Shown: piece after piece, positions 7,392-13,498 of the stretch
How positions within the stretch are numbered: the first letter of the stretch is position 1
Layout of the letters: each line of letters starts with the position of its first letter
From: CALKYB01 sp964510575
GTDB taxonomy: Bacteria > Bdellovibrionota_C > UBA2361 > SZUA-149 > CALKYB01
DNA: 20,503 nucleotides
Assembly (NCBI GenBank): GCA_964510575.1
Contig: CAZECN010000041.1
Span: forward strand, 1 to 20,503
Direction of reading: 5' to 3'
Position numbers and translations under genes: made by a program
The notes under the pieces: model-generated
The model's input: the letters and a program-made list of their open reading frames with translations, nothing else
The model's database searches: none
What the model was told of the DNA's origin: nothing

Positions 7392-8423
7392 TCAGCAAAT
7401 TTGGTCGATCAATTGTTCAGTTTTGAGACCCGTTAGAGTGATTCCAGGCCAATCGATCTCATTGCCTGTTGAATAAATATTCCTTGTTTTATCTAAGTCT
7501 TCACTAGAGTTTAAACCGTCCAATTTCGATTTCCTCAACCCAAGCTCTGAAAGTCCTACTAAGACTATGTTCTTGGATTGTTGAAGAACCAGTTTATTCA
7601 CTTTCCTATAAGTCTCCTCTTCTGAGTCAGTTAGATCATCAACAGCATAAAGAAATGGACGGCGACCTTGATTGAGATGAGTTTCCAAACGTCCCCAGTC
7701 TCCATAAGGAACCTGGATACCGTTACTGCGGTTGGCATAACAATGATAGGAAATACGCGGCTTTGATTTTATAAATTCATCAGCACCTAAGGATCCAATA
7801 CATCCATGTGGGTGGTAAACAGTCCCGTACGAAGCCAGATTAAGAGAATTTTCAACGTACTTCTCAAAAAAACGCCTCTCCGGTTTAGAAAGACTTTTTT
7901 GTATCAAAGCTTCCCTGACATACCCATCAAATCTGTAGTCAAAACAACGCTCATAGTTGAGCGTCACAAACTGCAAGTTACGAAGGAAATTTGAATTTTT
8001 AAAAGCTTCAAGTGATTCCTCTAACTCTGAAATTAGAAGTGAGGATAAATAATTAGAAAATTTTTCAACCCAGCCTAGCTTCTTACTCTCAACAATATTA
8101 GCAATGTATTCCTCTTGCTCTTTTTTACAGAGGATCATTGCAATCAAGCTCATAATCACATGGTAATGCTCTTCGGGGGCAGCGTAGGCCAGTTCATCTA
8201 TTGTGGTTTTTTCTGTGGCATCACTGTTTAAAATATCTTTCCAGTACTGAAGACTTTTCTCTGGATAAGATACGCGGCATTTGGAGAATTCTATTTCAGC
8301 AAGCAGTTGATTCTTTAGATCTCCCCATAGAGGAAAACCATAATCCACCGACGCTCCTGCTCCTAGGATAAATACCGTTTTATCTTTAAGAAGAGTCTCT
8401 AGGTTTGGGATCTTTGAATTCAT
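7392..8423 (-). CDS. SIR2-like (NAD-binding) protein, probable NADase effector of a defence module
   Basis: 343-residue SIR2-fold protein. The NAD-binding loop is visible near the N-terminus (VFILGAGASVDYGFPLWGDL, GAGAS at 21-25). IDEL at about 75-78 resembles the (S/T)ID-x-(F/L) segment of SIR2-like defence proteins. TLNYE (154-158) gives the expected Asn, HPHG (204-207) the catalytic-type His, and NIVLVGLS (285-292) the late Rossmann strand. No zinc-binding Cys pairs of true sirtuin deacetylases are seen, favouring NAD cleavage as in Thoeris ThsA or DSR proteins. The gene starts 15 nt after the membrane-protein gene, so the two form an operon. There is no sensor domain of known type; the large insertions at about 37-150 and 208-280 may sense or regulate. 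NADase activity and phage defence are inferred. Confidence 0.75.
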   Translation of the reverse strand: MNSKIPNLETLLKDKTVFILGAGASVDYGFPLWGDLKNQLLAEIEFSKCRVSYPEKSLQYWKDILNSDATEKTTIDELAYAAPEEHYHVIMSLIAMILCKKEQEEYIANIVESKKLGWVEKFSNYLSSLLISELEESLEAFKNSNFLRNLQFVTLNYERCFDYRFDGYVREALIQKSLSKPERRFFEKYVENSLNLASYGTVYHPHGCIGSLGADEFIKSKPRISYHCYANRSNGIQVPYGDWGRLETHLNQGRRPFLYAVDDLTDSEEETYRKVNKLVLQQSKNIVLVGLSELGLRKSKLDGLNSSEDLDKTRNIYSTGNEIDWPGITLTGLKTEQLIDQIC

Positions 8424-8438
8424 TCAGACTCAAATTTA

Positions 8439-8996
8439 TCAGATATCCCTATCACACTTGCTATTTACACAGTGTTTTTCTGGGTACCATTGCTCCATCT
8501 TATTACTCAACCAAGAGAAACCCAGAGGAACGACTGTTTTCTGAAAGTAATCCCTACCCTCTTCGACAGTTTCACATTTCGATAAGCATTCTTTAAGAAA
8601 TTTCAACTGGAAGTAACTTAGAAAATAGTTTCTCCCCGACTCATCACGGGCATGGATTGATTTGCATTGAAGCAGAGTAAACTTAACATTAGAGTTAATT
8701 GGTAGGCTTATTTTACTCCACTTACTTTCATCCAAGGAGATGTCCATCATCGAACAATGATCTAAGACGCTGTGGTAGCTAACAATAGGGCTAGCGCCAG
8801 GACTGGTAACCCCGATGTATTTTAGACCTGCTGGCCTTCTTCCGACATTAGTAACCTGAACTACTAGCTCTCTTCCACCTTTAGATTTCTCAACAACACC
8901 TACTTTGAGCTTTAGTTTAGATCTATCTCGAAAAAACACCGCATAACTTAGAGCAAGGCCAATGAGAGAAATGACCAGTCCTGCTACTATCTCCAT
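8439..8996 (-). CDS. Membrane-anchored protein of unknown function paired with the SIR2 gene
   Basis: 185 residues. One N-terminal membrane segment (about residues 3-21, IVAGLVISLIGLALSYAVFF) is followed by basic residues (RDRSKLKLK), which points to a cytoplasmic C-terminal domain. That domain has alternating beta-strand character (KLKLKVGVVEKSKGGRELVVQVTNVGRRPAGLKYIGV) resembling the small membrane-tethered beta-sandwich proteins of bacterial accessory regions. A helical C-terminus follows with several Cys (KECLSKCE, HCVNSKCDRDI). The start has a clear GAGGGGAG Shine-Dalgarno. It lies 30 nt after the ParB-like gene and 15 nt before the SIR2 gene. I recognise no named family. A sensor or membrane anchor for the SIR2 effector is a reasonable guess. 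Confidence 0.7.
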   Translation of the reverse strand: MEIVAGLVISLIGLALSYAVFFRDRSKLKLKVGVVEKSKGGRELVVQVTNVGRRPAGLKYIGVTSPGASPIVSYHSVLDHCSMMDISLDESKWSKISLPINSNVKFTLLQCKSIHARDESGRNYFLSYFQLKFLKECLSKCETVEEGRDYFQKTVVPLGFSWLSNKMEQWYPEKHCVNSKCDRDI

Positions 8997-9026
8997 ACTG
9001 CTCCCCTCTCTACAAAAATCCTATCT

Positions 9027-9563
9027 CTAAAGCCCCTTCAACCGCTCATTAAAAAGAGCTGTTAACTCCTCTTCACTGTCGGCCGTATCCCCTTCATAGA
9101 ACTGAATGTTCTGAAGAACGTATCGAAGAGCGCACCTAACCACAGTGTTCGTTGTATGGCGCTCGCTTTTAGAAGTTCTAAGTGCCTGAACCTGAGCAGT
9201 AAGAGAATCAAGTTCACTTTTAAGCTCATCATTCATTCCAATTCCAATTCGCCTTGGATAAAGGTCTGCCTTTTTCGGAGCCAAGCTCTCCCCTTCCCTC
9301 GCCTGCGGCCTAGCTTCAGGCCTATGGGCTTGAGAAGAAAAACCCTCGGGCCTAGATGCTGTTGGAGCTACTCGCCTACTTGCAATCTTTTGCTCTGGTC
9401 TGGGCTCAGGGTCAGAAAACCCGGCACTAAGTGGAGTTGAGAGCGGAGCCGAAGCTTCTGCCTTCCTAGCACTTCTTCCAATATTAAGTGGATGGTCCTC
9501 TGCCCGGTCAAGGCCAATGGTTTTAGCCAGCTCTTCTTCAGTAACTCTGGTTGATTTACTCAT
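9027..9563 (-). CDS. ParB-like centromere-binding protein with ribbon-helix-helix C-terminus
   Basis: 178 residues, not a classical HTH ParB. Residues about 20-100 are a Pro/Arg/Ala/Ser-rich, probably disordered linker with recurring RPE steps (EPRPEQK, SRPEGFSS, HRPEARPQ). Residues about 103-155 look like a ribbon-helix-helix: strand RRIGIGM, helix NDELKSELDSLTAQVQAL, turn, helix TTNTVVRCALRYVLQNI. The tail is acidic. Its start overlaps parA by 8 nt (ATGAGTAA), the standard parAB arrangement. RHH adaptor proteins such as omega of pSM19035 and ParG bind short tandem repeats at plasmid centromeres and stimulate their ParA through an N-terminal arm. The target here is probably the 8-bp arrays upstream of the operon. 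Confidence 0.7.
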   Translation of the reverse strand: MSKSTRVTEEELAKTIGLDRAEDHPLNIGRSARKAEASAPLSTPLSAGFSDPEPRPEQKIASRRVAPTASRPEGFSSQAHRPEARPQAREGESLAPKKADLYPRRIGIGMNDELKSELDSLTAQVQALRTSKSERHTTNTVVRCALRYVLQNIQFYEGDTADSEEELTALFNERLKGL

Positions 9564-10395
9564 TTGCAGCCACCGGTTCGTTCTCTGTTACCTCAAAGCG
9601 CTCGGACACTCTGGCTAGAAATTCCTCGGCCAAGGCGTTAAAGTCCTGCGTGCCTCGCTGGGATTTTTCTGCCAGCCCCTCTTCATGCTGAAAAACAGTT
9701 TCTCTTTTTCCTGGGGCGCTTTTTCCTTTAGTTGAAACTCGGATGCGAGTATCAAAGACTTCCTGCGGAAAAGACTTTCTAATTAAACTGTCAATGTCTC
9801 GGCAAATGTTCTCACTTCTTGCAAAGTGAGTAACAAGAATTCCCAGACAATAAAGGCTCTCTTGAAGTGCTTGAACACTTTTGATTGAGTCCAGCAGCTG
9901 CATCAGTCCGTTCATTGGACTCACCTCAGCAGAGACTGGAATTAGGTAGCACACGCTACTTGCTAAGCTGTTCACCACGGAGAGCCCGATGCTTGGGCTG
10001 TTATCAAAAAAGATAAAGTCGTAGCCAAAGACTTCGGGTGAAGCTTTTAAACTCTCAAGCAAAAAATACTCTCGCCTCACCTGCTCTACTAGTCTTAGGT
10101 CTAGCCCTGCTAAGTCATCCGCTGCTGGAAGAATATCAAAGTTCTCAGTCGTGGTTTGTCTAATTAAAGAATCCAGGGAGCGCTTTTCAACTATTGCTTT
10201 ACAAAGCGTTAGGTCGTTTTCAGCCGGGTTTTCCTTGCCAATAAGACATTTGGTTAAGTCTTGCTGAGAGTCCAAGTCCACTGCTAGCACCTTGTAGCCC
10301 CTCTGGGCTAGAGCAGCACTAAGGTTAATGGTGGTTGAGGTTTTTAGCACCCCACCCTTTTGGTTAATGATTGAAACTGTAATAGGTGGCTTCAT
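9556..10395 (-). CDS. parA: ParA-family partition ATPase
   Basis: 279-residue Walker-type partition ATPase. The deviant Walker A motif is at residues 13-20 (QKGGVLKTST; KGGxxKT kept, with Leu where Gly is usual). Switch I/A' follows as LAVDLDSQQDLTKCL (about 38-52) and Walker B is YDFIFFDNSPSIGLSVVN. The late region has FDTRIRVSTKGKSAPGKRETVFQHEE, as in plasmid ParA/Soj proteins. There is no long N-terminal HTH domain, so this is a small ParA (type Ib), which fits the RHH partner. It overlaps the upstream HTH gene by 4 nt (ATGA) and the downstream ParB-like gene by 8 nt, one tightly coupled operon. It distributes plasmid copies over the nucleoid. Confidence 0.93.
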   Translation of the reverse strand: MKPPITVSIINQKGGVLKTSTTINLSAALAQRGYKVLAVDLDSQQDLTKCLIGKENPAENDLTLCKAIVEKRSLDSLIRQTTTENFDILPAADDLAGLDLRLVEQVRREYFLLESLKASPEVFGYDFIFFDNSPSIGLSVVNSLASSVCYLIPVSAEVSPMNGLMQLLDSIKSVQALQESLYCLGILVTHFARSENICRDIDSLIRKSFPQEVFDTRIRVSTKGKSAPGKRETVFQHEEGLAEKSQRGTQDFNALAEEFLARVSERFEVTENEPVAANE

Positions 10396-10607
10396 CCTTG
10401 GCTCCTTTTATATTTTTGGTCGAGAATGAACTGGTCCAAGTCCTCTTGTTCAAAACGCCAGCTACTTCCAGCCGTAACTCTGTACCCTACCAGGTCTCCT
10501 GACTTGGCTAACTTATATAAGGTGTTCTTATGAACGCCTAAGTAATCAGCTGCCTGGTCAGCACTCATGTATTCTTTAAGTTTTTGCTCCTTTGCAGTGT
10601 TTGACAT
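10392..10607 (-). CDS. Excisionase/MerR-like HTH_17 DNA-binding protein heading the par operon
   Basis: 71 residues: a single winged-helix DNA-binding domain of the excisionase family, MSADQAADYLGVHKNTLYKL then GDLVGYRVTAGSSWRFEQEDLDQFI (about residues 14-63), with a basic tail. The recombination function implied by the family name is unsupported, since no integrase is present. The position, ATGA-coupled to parA and next to the 8-bp arrays, suggests a regulator of the par operon or a component binding the control region; this small ParA lacks the N-terminal HTH that larger ParA proteins use for autorepression. No Shine-Dalgarno is visible before its ATG (TTTTTCCT precedes it). Confidence 0.8.
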   Translation of the reverse strand: MSNTAKEQKLKEYMSADQAADYLGVHKNTLYKLAKSGDLVGYRVTAGSSWRFEQEDLDQFILDQKYKRSQG

Positions 10608-10722
10608 AGGAAAAATCGGCCTTAAAAATGTGGTTGTTCTCTGGTGTGTTAGATTGTTAACAGATATGAAAGATTGGCACTAGAAGTTTTTTCACACTAA
10701 TTGAGTCGTATACGAGGCCCAA

Positions 10723-10882
10723 ATTAAACCAATAGTCCATTGGTTGATTAATCCAATAAACCAATAAGCAACTAAACCAATCACCCAGCAAACCGATAGT
10801 CTACTAAACCAATAAACCAACAAACCAATAGTCTAATAATCTACTAAACCAATAAACCATTAACCCAGTAATCCAGCAATTA
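10723..10882. repeat. Array 1 of degenerate 8-bp tandem units (20 units), probable partition/replication site
   Basis: Read from 10723 in steps of eight, the sequence resolves into 20 consecutive units with no spacer, e.g. attaaacc, aatagtcc, aataaacc, actaaacc. Rough consensus A-N-T-A-R-N-C-Y. By eye A at position 1 holds in 19 of 20 units, and A at position 4 and C at position 7 in 18 of 20. One unit (attggttg, 10739-10746) runs inverted. The array lies about 115 bp upstream of the par operon. Short contiguous repeats of 7-8 bp are what RHH partition proteins bind; replication iterons are usually longer. Assignment as centromere is inferred. Confidence 0.85.
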
Positions 10883-11045
10883 AATTCCAGAAGTTGAAGC
10901 CTATCCGAAATCTGGAAACTGGAAGCAAACTAAAATCAATTCTTAAGCTCGCTAAGGTGGCTAGATTTTAACTTTTTTAAAAATGAAGGGCGCACTAAAG
11001 AAAAACACCTAAAGTCGAAATTAAGCGCTCCTAGACTAAGGCTAA
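10883..11045. other. Spacer between the two arrays, AT-rich, no gene
   Basis: No credible coding frame. It contains a short inverted repeat TTCCAG / CTGGAA (about 10885-10917) and an AT-rich run around 10965-10984 (ttttaacttttttaaaaatg) that could be a DNA-unwinding element. No good DnaA box was found. Position between two repeat arrays and upstream of rep makes it a candidate part of the replication origin. Confidence 0.35.
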
Positions 11046-11189
11046 ATTAAACCACTAGTCTATTAATCCAATAGACCAATAATCTATTAACCCAGTAATC
11101 TATCAAACCAATAGACTACTAAGCCACTAAACCAGTGGCTTACTAACTTACTAATTCACTAAACCAGTGAACTATTAACCCAGTGATTC
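11046..11189. repeat. Array 2 of degenerate 8-bp tandem units (18 units)
   Basis: Eighteen contiguous 8-bp units from attaaacc (11046) to agtgattc (11189), same A-N-T-A-R-N-C-Y pattern as array 1. A at position 1 is present in all units and T at position 3 in 17 of 18. Both arrays open with the same AAATTAAACC. Two inverted repeats lie inside, TAAGCCACT/AGTGGCTTA (11120-11142) and TTCACT/AGTGAA (11155-11171), both with centre AAACC. The array lies about 350 bp upstream of rep and points the same way as array 1. Confidence 0.85.
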
Positions 11190-11234
11190 ATGCGGAAATT
11201 TTTTATTGTTAGCCCCATTTTTCTGTGTACAGGT

Positions 11235-11253
11235 GCTTTAAGCTTGTTAAAGC
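11235..11253. repeat. Inverted repeat between array 2 and the structured RNA region
   Basis: GCTTTAA-gcttg-TTAAAGC, a 7-bp stem with a 5-nt centre and no T-run, so not an intrinsic terminator. It may be a protein site in the origin. Function unknown. Confidence 0.4.
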
Positions 11254-11323
11254 GAAGAAGTTTCTAATTAACCAGAAAACTAAGAAGGAGAGGCTATCGA
11301 AGAAGCACTCAAAGGCTAAAAAC

Positions 11324-11345
11324 AAAAAAAGCGGCCAAAGCCGCT
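11324..11345 (-). terminator. Intrinsic terminator pointing away from rep
   Basis: Stem AGCGGC (11330-11335), loop caaa, stem GCCGCT (11340-11345). On the minus strand the stem runs straight into seven T. On the plus strand it is followed only by AATTTTG, so the main direction is minus. No minus-strand gene lies upstream of it, which is the main argument for a short RNA transcript here. Confidence 0.7.
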
Positions 11346-11466
11346 AATTTTGATTGCTAAATTTTCCCTGGCTTCGAAAAGCCAGGAGGGACACGAGTTT
11401 CTCAGGTTCGTGACATTCAGACCCTACGCACTCTGAAAGTACTCCCTCCAAACTCTCCAGTCAAGG
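11324..11466 (-). ncRNA. Candidate structured antisense RNA upstream of rep
   Basis: On the minus strand the region folds on paper into a three-way junction closed by GGAGGGA/TCCCTCC (11443-11449 with 11385-11391), with arms TTCAGA/TCTGAA (11437-11432 with 11421-11416) and CACGA/TCGTG (11412-11408 with 11396-11392). Next comes a long hairpin with arms CCTGGCTT/AAGCCAGG and a TTCG loop (11386-11367), an unpaired A/T-rich stretch, and an intrinsic terminator (11345-11324). This order of stems, linker and terminator is typical of small regulatory RNAs, and countertranscribed RNAs upstream of rep commonly set plasmid copy number. No protein frame fits. The promoter, and therefore the 5' end, is a guess. 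The same stems could instead act in the sense rep leader. Confidence 0.45.
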
Positions 11467-11472
11467 GCCATT

Positions 11473-11502
11473 AATTTAGCTTAGTACTATTTTTATGCCC
11501 AA
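11473..11502 (-). promoter_or_regulatory. Possible promoter for the antisense RNA
   Basis: Minus strand TTGGGC (11497-11502), an 18-bp spacer and TAAATT (11473-11478), which would start an RNA near 11466, about 140 nt before the terminator. Both boxes are only fair matches. Confidence 0.3.
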
Positions 11503-11540
11503 AAACTGAGGTAATAAGGCTTTTTCGTGCTTAAAACTGT

Positions 11541-12764
11541 ATGGAGGAAAATATTTCTGGTGGCTACAGCTGCGTCACCACTGCTCAAGTTGGAAACCTT
11601 TTAACTGCTAGGGAAGGCAGGGGACTGCCAACTTCAGCTCTTAGATGTTACCTGGCACTCTTAGTAGTAACCGCAACAAGAGAGGCTTCAAAAAGAGCTG
11701 CAAAGGCTGAAGGACTAAAGCCAAAAGAAGAAAATCGCTATTCAGTGGAGGAGCTGCTTTCCTTGATGCCGGACCTAACCGAGCGAACTGTAAGGAGCGG
11801 GCTTAGAACCCTAAAAAATCAGGGTTTAGCGAGCATTTCAAAAAAAGAAATTACTCTAAACTCTTTTCCAACTGAAGAGGCCAAGGCCTGGATGGAAGCT
11901 GCTCAGGTAAAACAAAGAGTAATCCCAGCTCCAAGGCGAATGCTTCGTTTCTTAGCTAAAAGCTCAAAGCGCTCACTAATTCTAACCTCCTTGGCTTACA
12001 TGACTAGGGGTCTTTATAAATATAAAAGAATAATTAAGAACGCGGGGACTGCAAAAGTTAGCTGGATAGCTGAAAGTTTTAAGCTAAGCGCGACTTCAGT
12101 AAAGTCTGCTAGGAGGGAGCTAATAACTCTTGGCTTTATTTCAAAGGATAAAAACTCACATCAGCTAAAACTAAACAGAACGGGAGCTTATTTTCAGGTG
12201 AATTTGGCTTGGGCTTGTCCACAAGCTCAGACCGAAAGTAGGGAAGGGAAGAAAGAGGCTGAACTTCAGTTTGCCCCCCTCACTGCTAAAAACTGCACCC
12301 AATCTGCCCCCCCTTATAGAAAACAAGTAACTCCCTACGGGAGTACTAAAACCAAAAAACCTTCTTCTGGTTTTTGCAAAGCAAAAGTTACTTTTAGAAG
12401 TATTCAACAGGAGGATATTCAAAAAATATCCCTCCTGCTGATGCTCTACAGATCAGCCGTTGAGCAAAAAGTATTTCACCACAACGAGAGAAACCTTCTA
12501 AGCTTCTTTGCCACAGCCGTAAAAGCAAAGCGTAGCTGGACAAACCCAATACGAATGTTTGCTTGGACTGTTAGGAATGATTTCAAATACATCAACGATT
12601 CGGACGAGAAACAGGCTGAAAAAACCCTAAAAAGCTACCGAAAGCGTAATCCTGAAGCTTTTAACTTTCTTGAGCCTGAGCCACAAGAAAGCCAAATTCA
12701 GCACAAAGCTGAATTTCAGGAGCTACTTAAAAACCTTGTTGAAAATAGCTCAATAGTGGCTTAA
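11541..12764 (+). CDS. Probable plasmid replication initiator (winged-helix protein)
   Basis: 407 residues. I do not recognise a named Rep family with certainty. Two winged-helix-like segments are visible: YSVEELLSLMPDLTERTVRSGLRTLKNQGLASIS (about 68-101) and VSWIAESFKLSATSVKSARRELITLGFISKD (about 171-201). The middle is Ser/Lys-rich (about 225-285), and the C-terminal part contains LLMLYRSAVEQKVFHHNERNLLSFFATA and WTNPIRMFAWTVRN. The NP..(L/M)F...VR pattern recalls C-termini of other plasmid HTH/replication-like proteins. Position next to the arrays and structured RNA, divergent from par, supports Rep. The annotated ATG has no upstream Shine-Dalgarno, yet GGAGG follows it immediately, 5 nt before an in-frame ATT at codon 5. 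Replication function is inferred mainly from context. Confidence 0.65.
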   Translation: MEENISGGYSCVTTAQVGNLLTAREGRGLPTSALRCYLALLVVTATREASKRAAKAEGLKPKEENRYSVEELLSLMPDLTERTVRSGLRTLKNQGLASISKKEITLNSFPTEEAKAWMEAAQVKQRVIPAPRRMLRFLAKSSKRSLILTSLAYMTRGLYKYKRIIKNAGTAKVSWIAESFKLSATSVKSARRELITLGFISKDKNSHQLKLNRTGAYFQVNLAWACPQAQTESREGKKEAELQFAPLTAKNCTQSAPPYRKQVTPYGSTKTKKPSSGFCKAKVTFRSIQQEDIQKISLLLMLYRSAVEQKVFHHNERNLLSFFATAVKAKRSWTNPIRMFAWTVRNDFKYINDSDEKQAEKTLKSYRKRNPEAFNFLEPEPQESQIQHKAEFQELLKNLVENSSIVA

Positions 12765-12818
12765 ACATGAATTTATTATCTCGCAAGATTCCCCAATGCC
12801 TTAAAATACTTTGAAAAA

Positions 12819-12847
12819 ACAATTAAAACATAAGAATTGTCATTTTT
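12819..12847 (+). terminator. Weak terminator between rep and the CsoR gene
   Basis: Inverted repeat ACAATT (12819-12824) and AATTGT (12835-12840), with a 10-nt loop, followed by CATTTTTT on the plus strand. The all-A/T stem is weak. It lies in the 75-bp gap between convergent genes and touches the csoR stop codon. Confidence 0.3.
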
Positions 12848-13127
12848 TCTTAAAAATCTTTACCAATTCATCAATTTTCTCTCTAGCTTCGGACTCCTTT
12901 TTACTAAGAACGGCGTCCCTTACGCAGTTAGAAATATGAGCATCTAAAATATTCGCTTCAACGGCTTTAATTGCCGAACGAACAGCTTGAAGTTGAGTTA
13001 TAATATCAGGGCAATATTTCCTTTCTTCAATCATCTTGACTACGCCGGTTATTTGACCAGAAGCTCTATTTAGTCTTGCAATTTGCTTGGTGTGGTCAGG
13101 GTGTTCGCTATGACATTTGTTTTTCAT
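12840..13127 (-). CDS. csoR: CsoR/RcnR-family metal-sensing repressor
   Basis: 95-residue all-helical repressor of the CsoR/RcnR/FrmR family. The family core is clear: KQIARLNRASGQITGVVKMI, CPDIITQLQAVRSAIKAVE, HISNCVRD. Metal ligands in CsoR register are C39, H64 and C68, the Cys-His-Cys set of Cu(I)-sensing CsoR and of nickel-sensing InrS; RcnR has His in the last place. The N-terminus adds C5, H6, H9 and H12, a possible extra site. It is the last gene of a four-gene operon, 2 nt after the MerT-like gene. Family operators are GC-rich palindromes flanked by A/T, matching the two ATACCCC-N3-GGGGTAT sites at the operon promoter, so it probably represses its own operon until metal binds. Copper is most likely. 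Confidence 0.88.
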   Translation of the reverse strand: MKNKCHSEHPDHTKQIARLNRASGQITGVVKMIEERKYCPDIITQLQAVRSAIKAVEANILDAHISNCVRDAVLSKKESEAREKIDELVKIFKKK

Positions 13128-13129
13128 GC

Positions 13130-13498
13130 CTATAAAATCCTCGGGGCTAAGAAGGCGAAAAAGCCTCCTGTTAGATAAATTAGAATGGAAAAGATATAGA
13201 TTGCATTACTCGCGACTTTCGACGTTGAACACGCCCTTGCTAAGTCCTCGTCTATTGGGCAAGAGAGATTTTTGGAGTAAAGCCTGAGTGCTCCCGAAAA
13301 CAAGAGCATCAAGCCTGCAAAAATGAATATCGCTACCTTATGTTTTGATAGCCAGATAAGCTGAGGAACATTTGATACTAACCCCGCCATCACGCTTCCT
13401 GCCCCAATAGCGACAAGGAGAGCCGGAAGGGCACAACAAATTAAGGTGCTAGCAGAGGTAAAAAGCGTTAGAAAATCAACTAATCTACTCTTTTTCAT
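13130..13498 (-). CDS. MerT-like inner-membrane metal transport protein
   Basis: 122 residues from ATG 13496-13498, preferred over an upstream in-frame start because AGAGGG stands just before it (MKKSRLVDFLTLF). Three hydrophobic segments: about 8-43 (with a Cys pair followed by Pro, STLICCALPALLVAIGAGS), about 53-70 (VAIFIFAGLMLLFSGAL) and about 95-118. The Cys-Cys pair in helix 1 is the hallmark of MerT-type mercuric ion transporters, which take the ion from MerP-like proteins; a further Cys pair occurs in NLSCPID and ARACS. It overlaps the MerP-like gene by 14 nt. No merA or merR is present, and control is by a CsoR protein, so the cargo may be copper rather than mercury. Transport direction cannot be told. 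Confidence 0.7.
   Translation of the reverse strand: MKKSRLVDFLTLFTSASTLICCALPALLVAIGAGSVMAGLVSNVPQLIWLSKHKVAIFIFAGLMLLFSGALRLYSKNLSCPIDEDLARACSTSKVASNAIYIFSILIYLTGGFFAFLAPRIL

Noticed and set aside
10392..10607. HTH gene as an excisionase of an integrative element
   Set aside because: No integrase, attachment repeats or other phage genes are present, and the gene is translationally coupled to parA. The family name reflects only the DNA-binding fold.
10723..11189. The repeat region as a CRISPR array or as classical replication iterons
   Set aside because: Units are 8 bp, contiguous and degenerate, with no spacers and no cas genes. Iterons are normally 17-22 bp and better conserved. A tandem site for an RHH protein fits better, though Rep binding is not excluded.
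11221..11232. Possible DnaA box (reverse of tgtgtacag)
   Set aside because: It differs from TTATNCACA at two of the defined positions, and no second box was found in the origin region.
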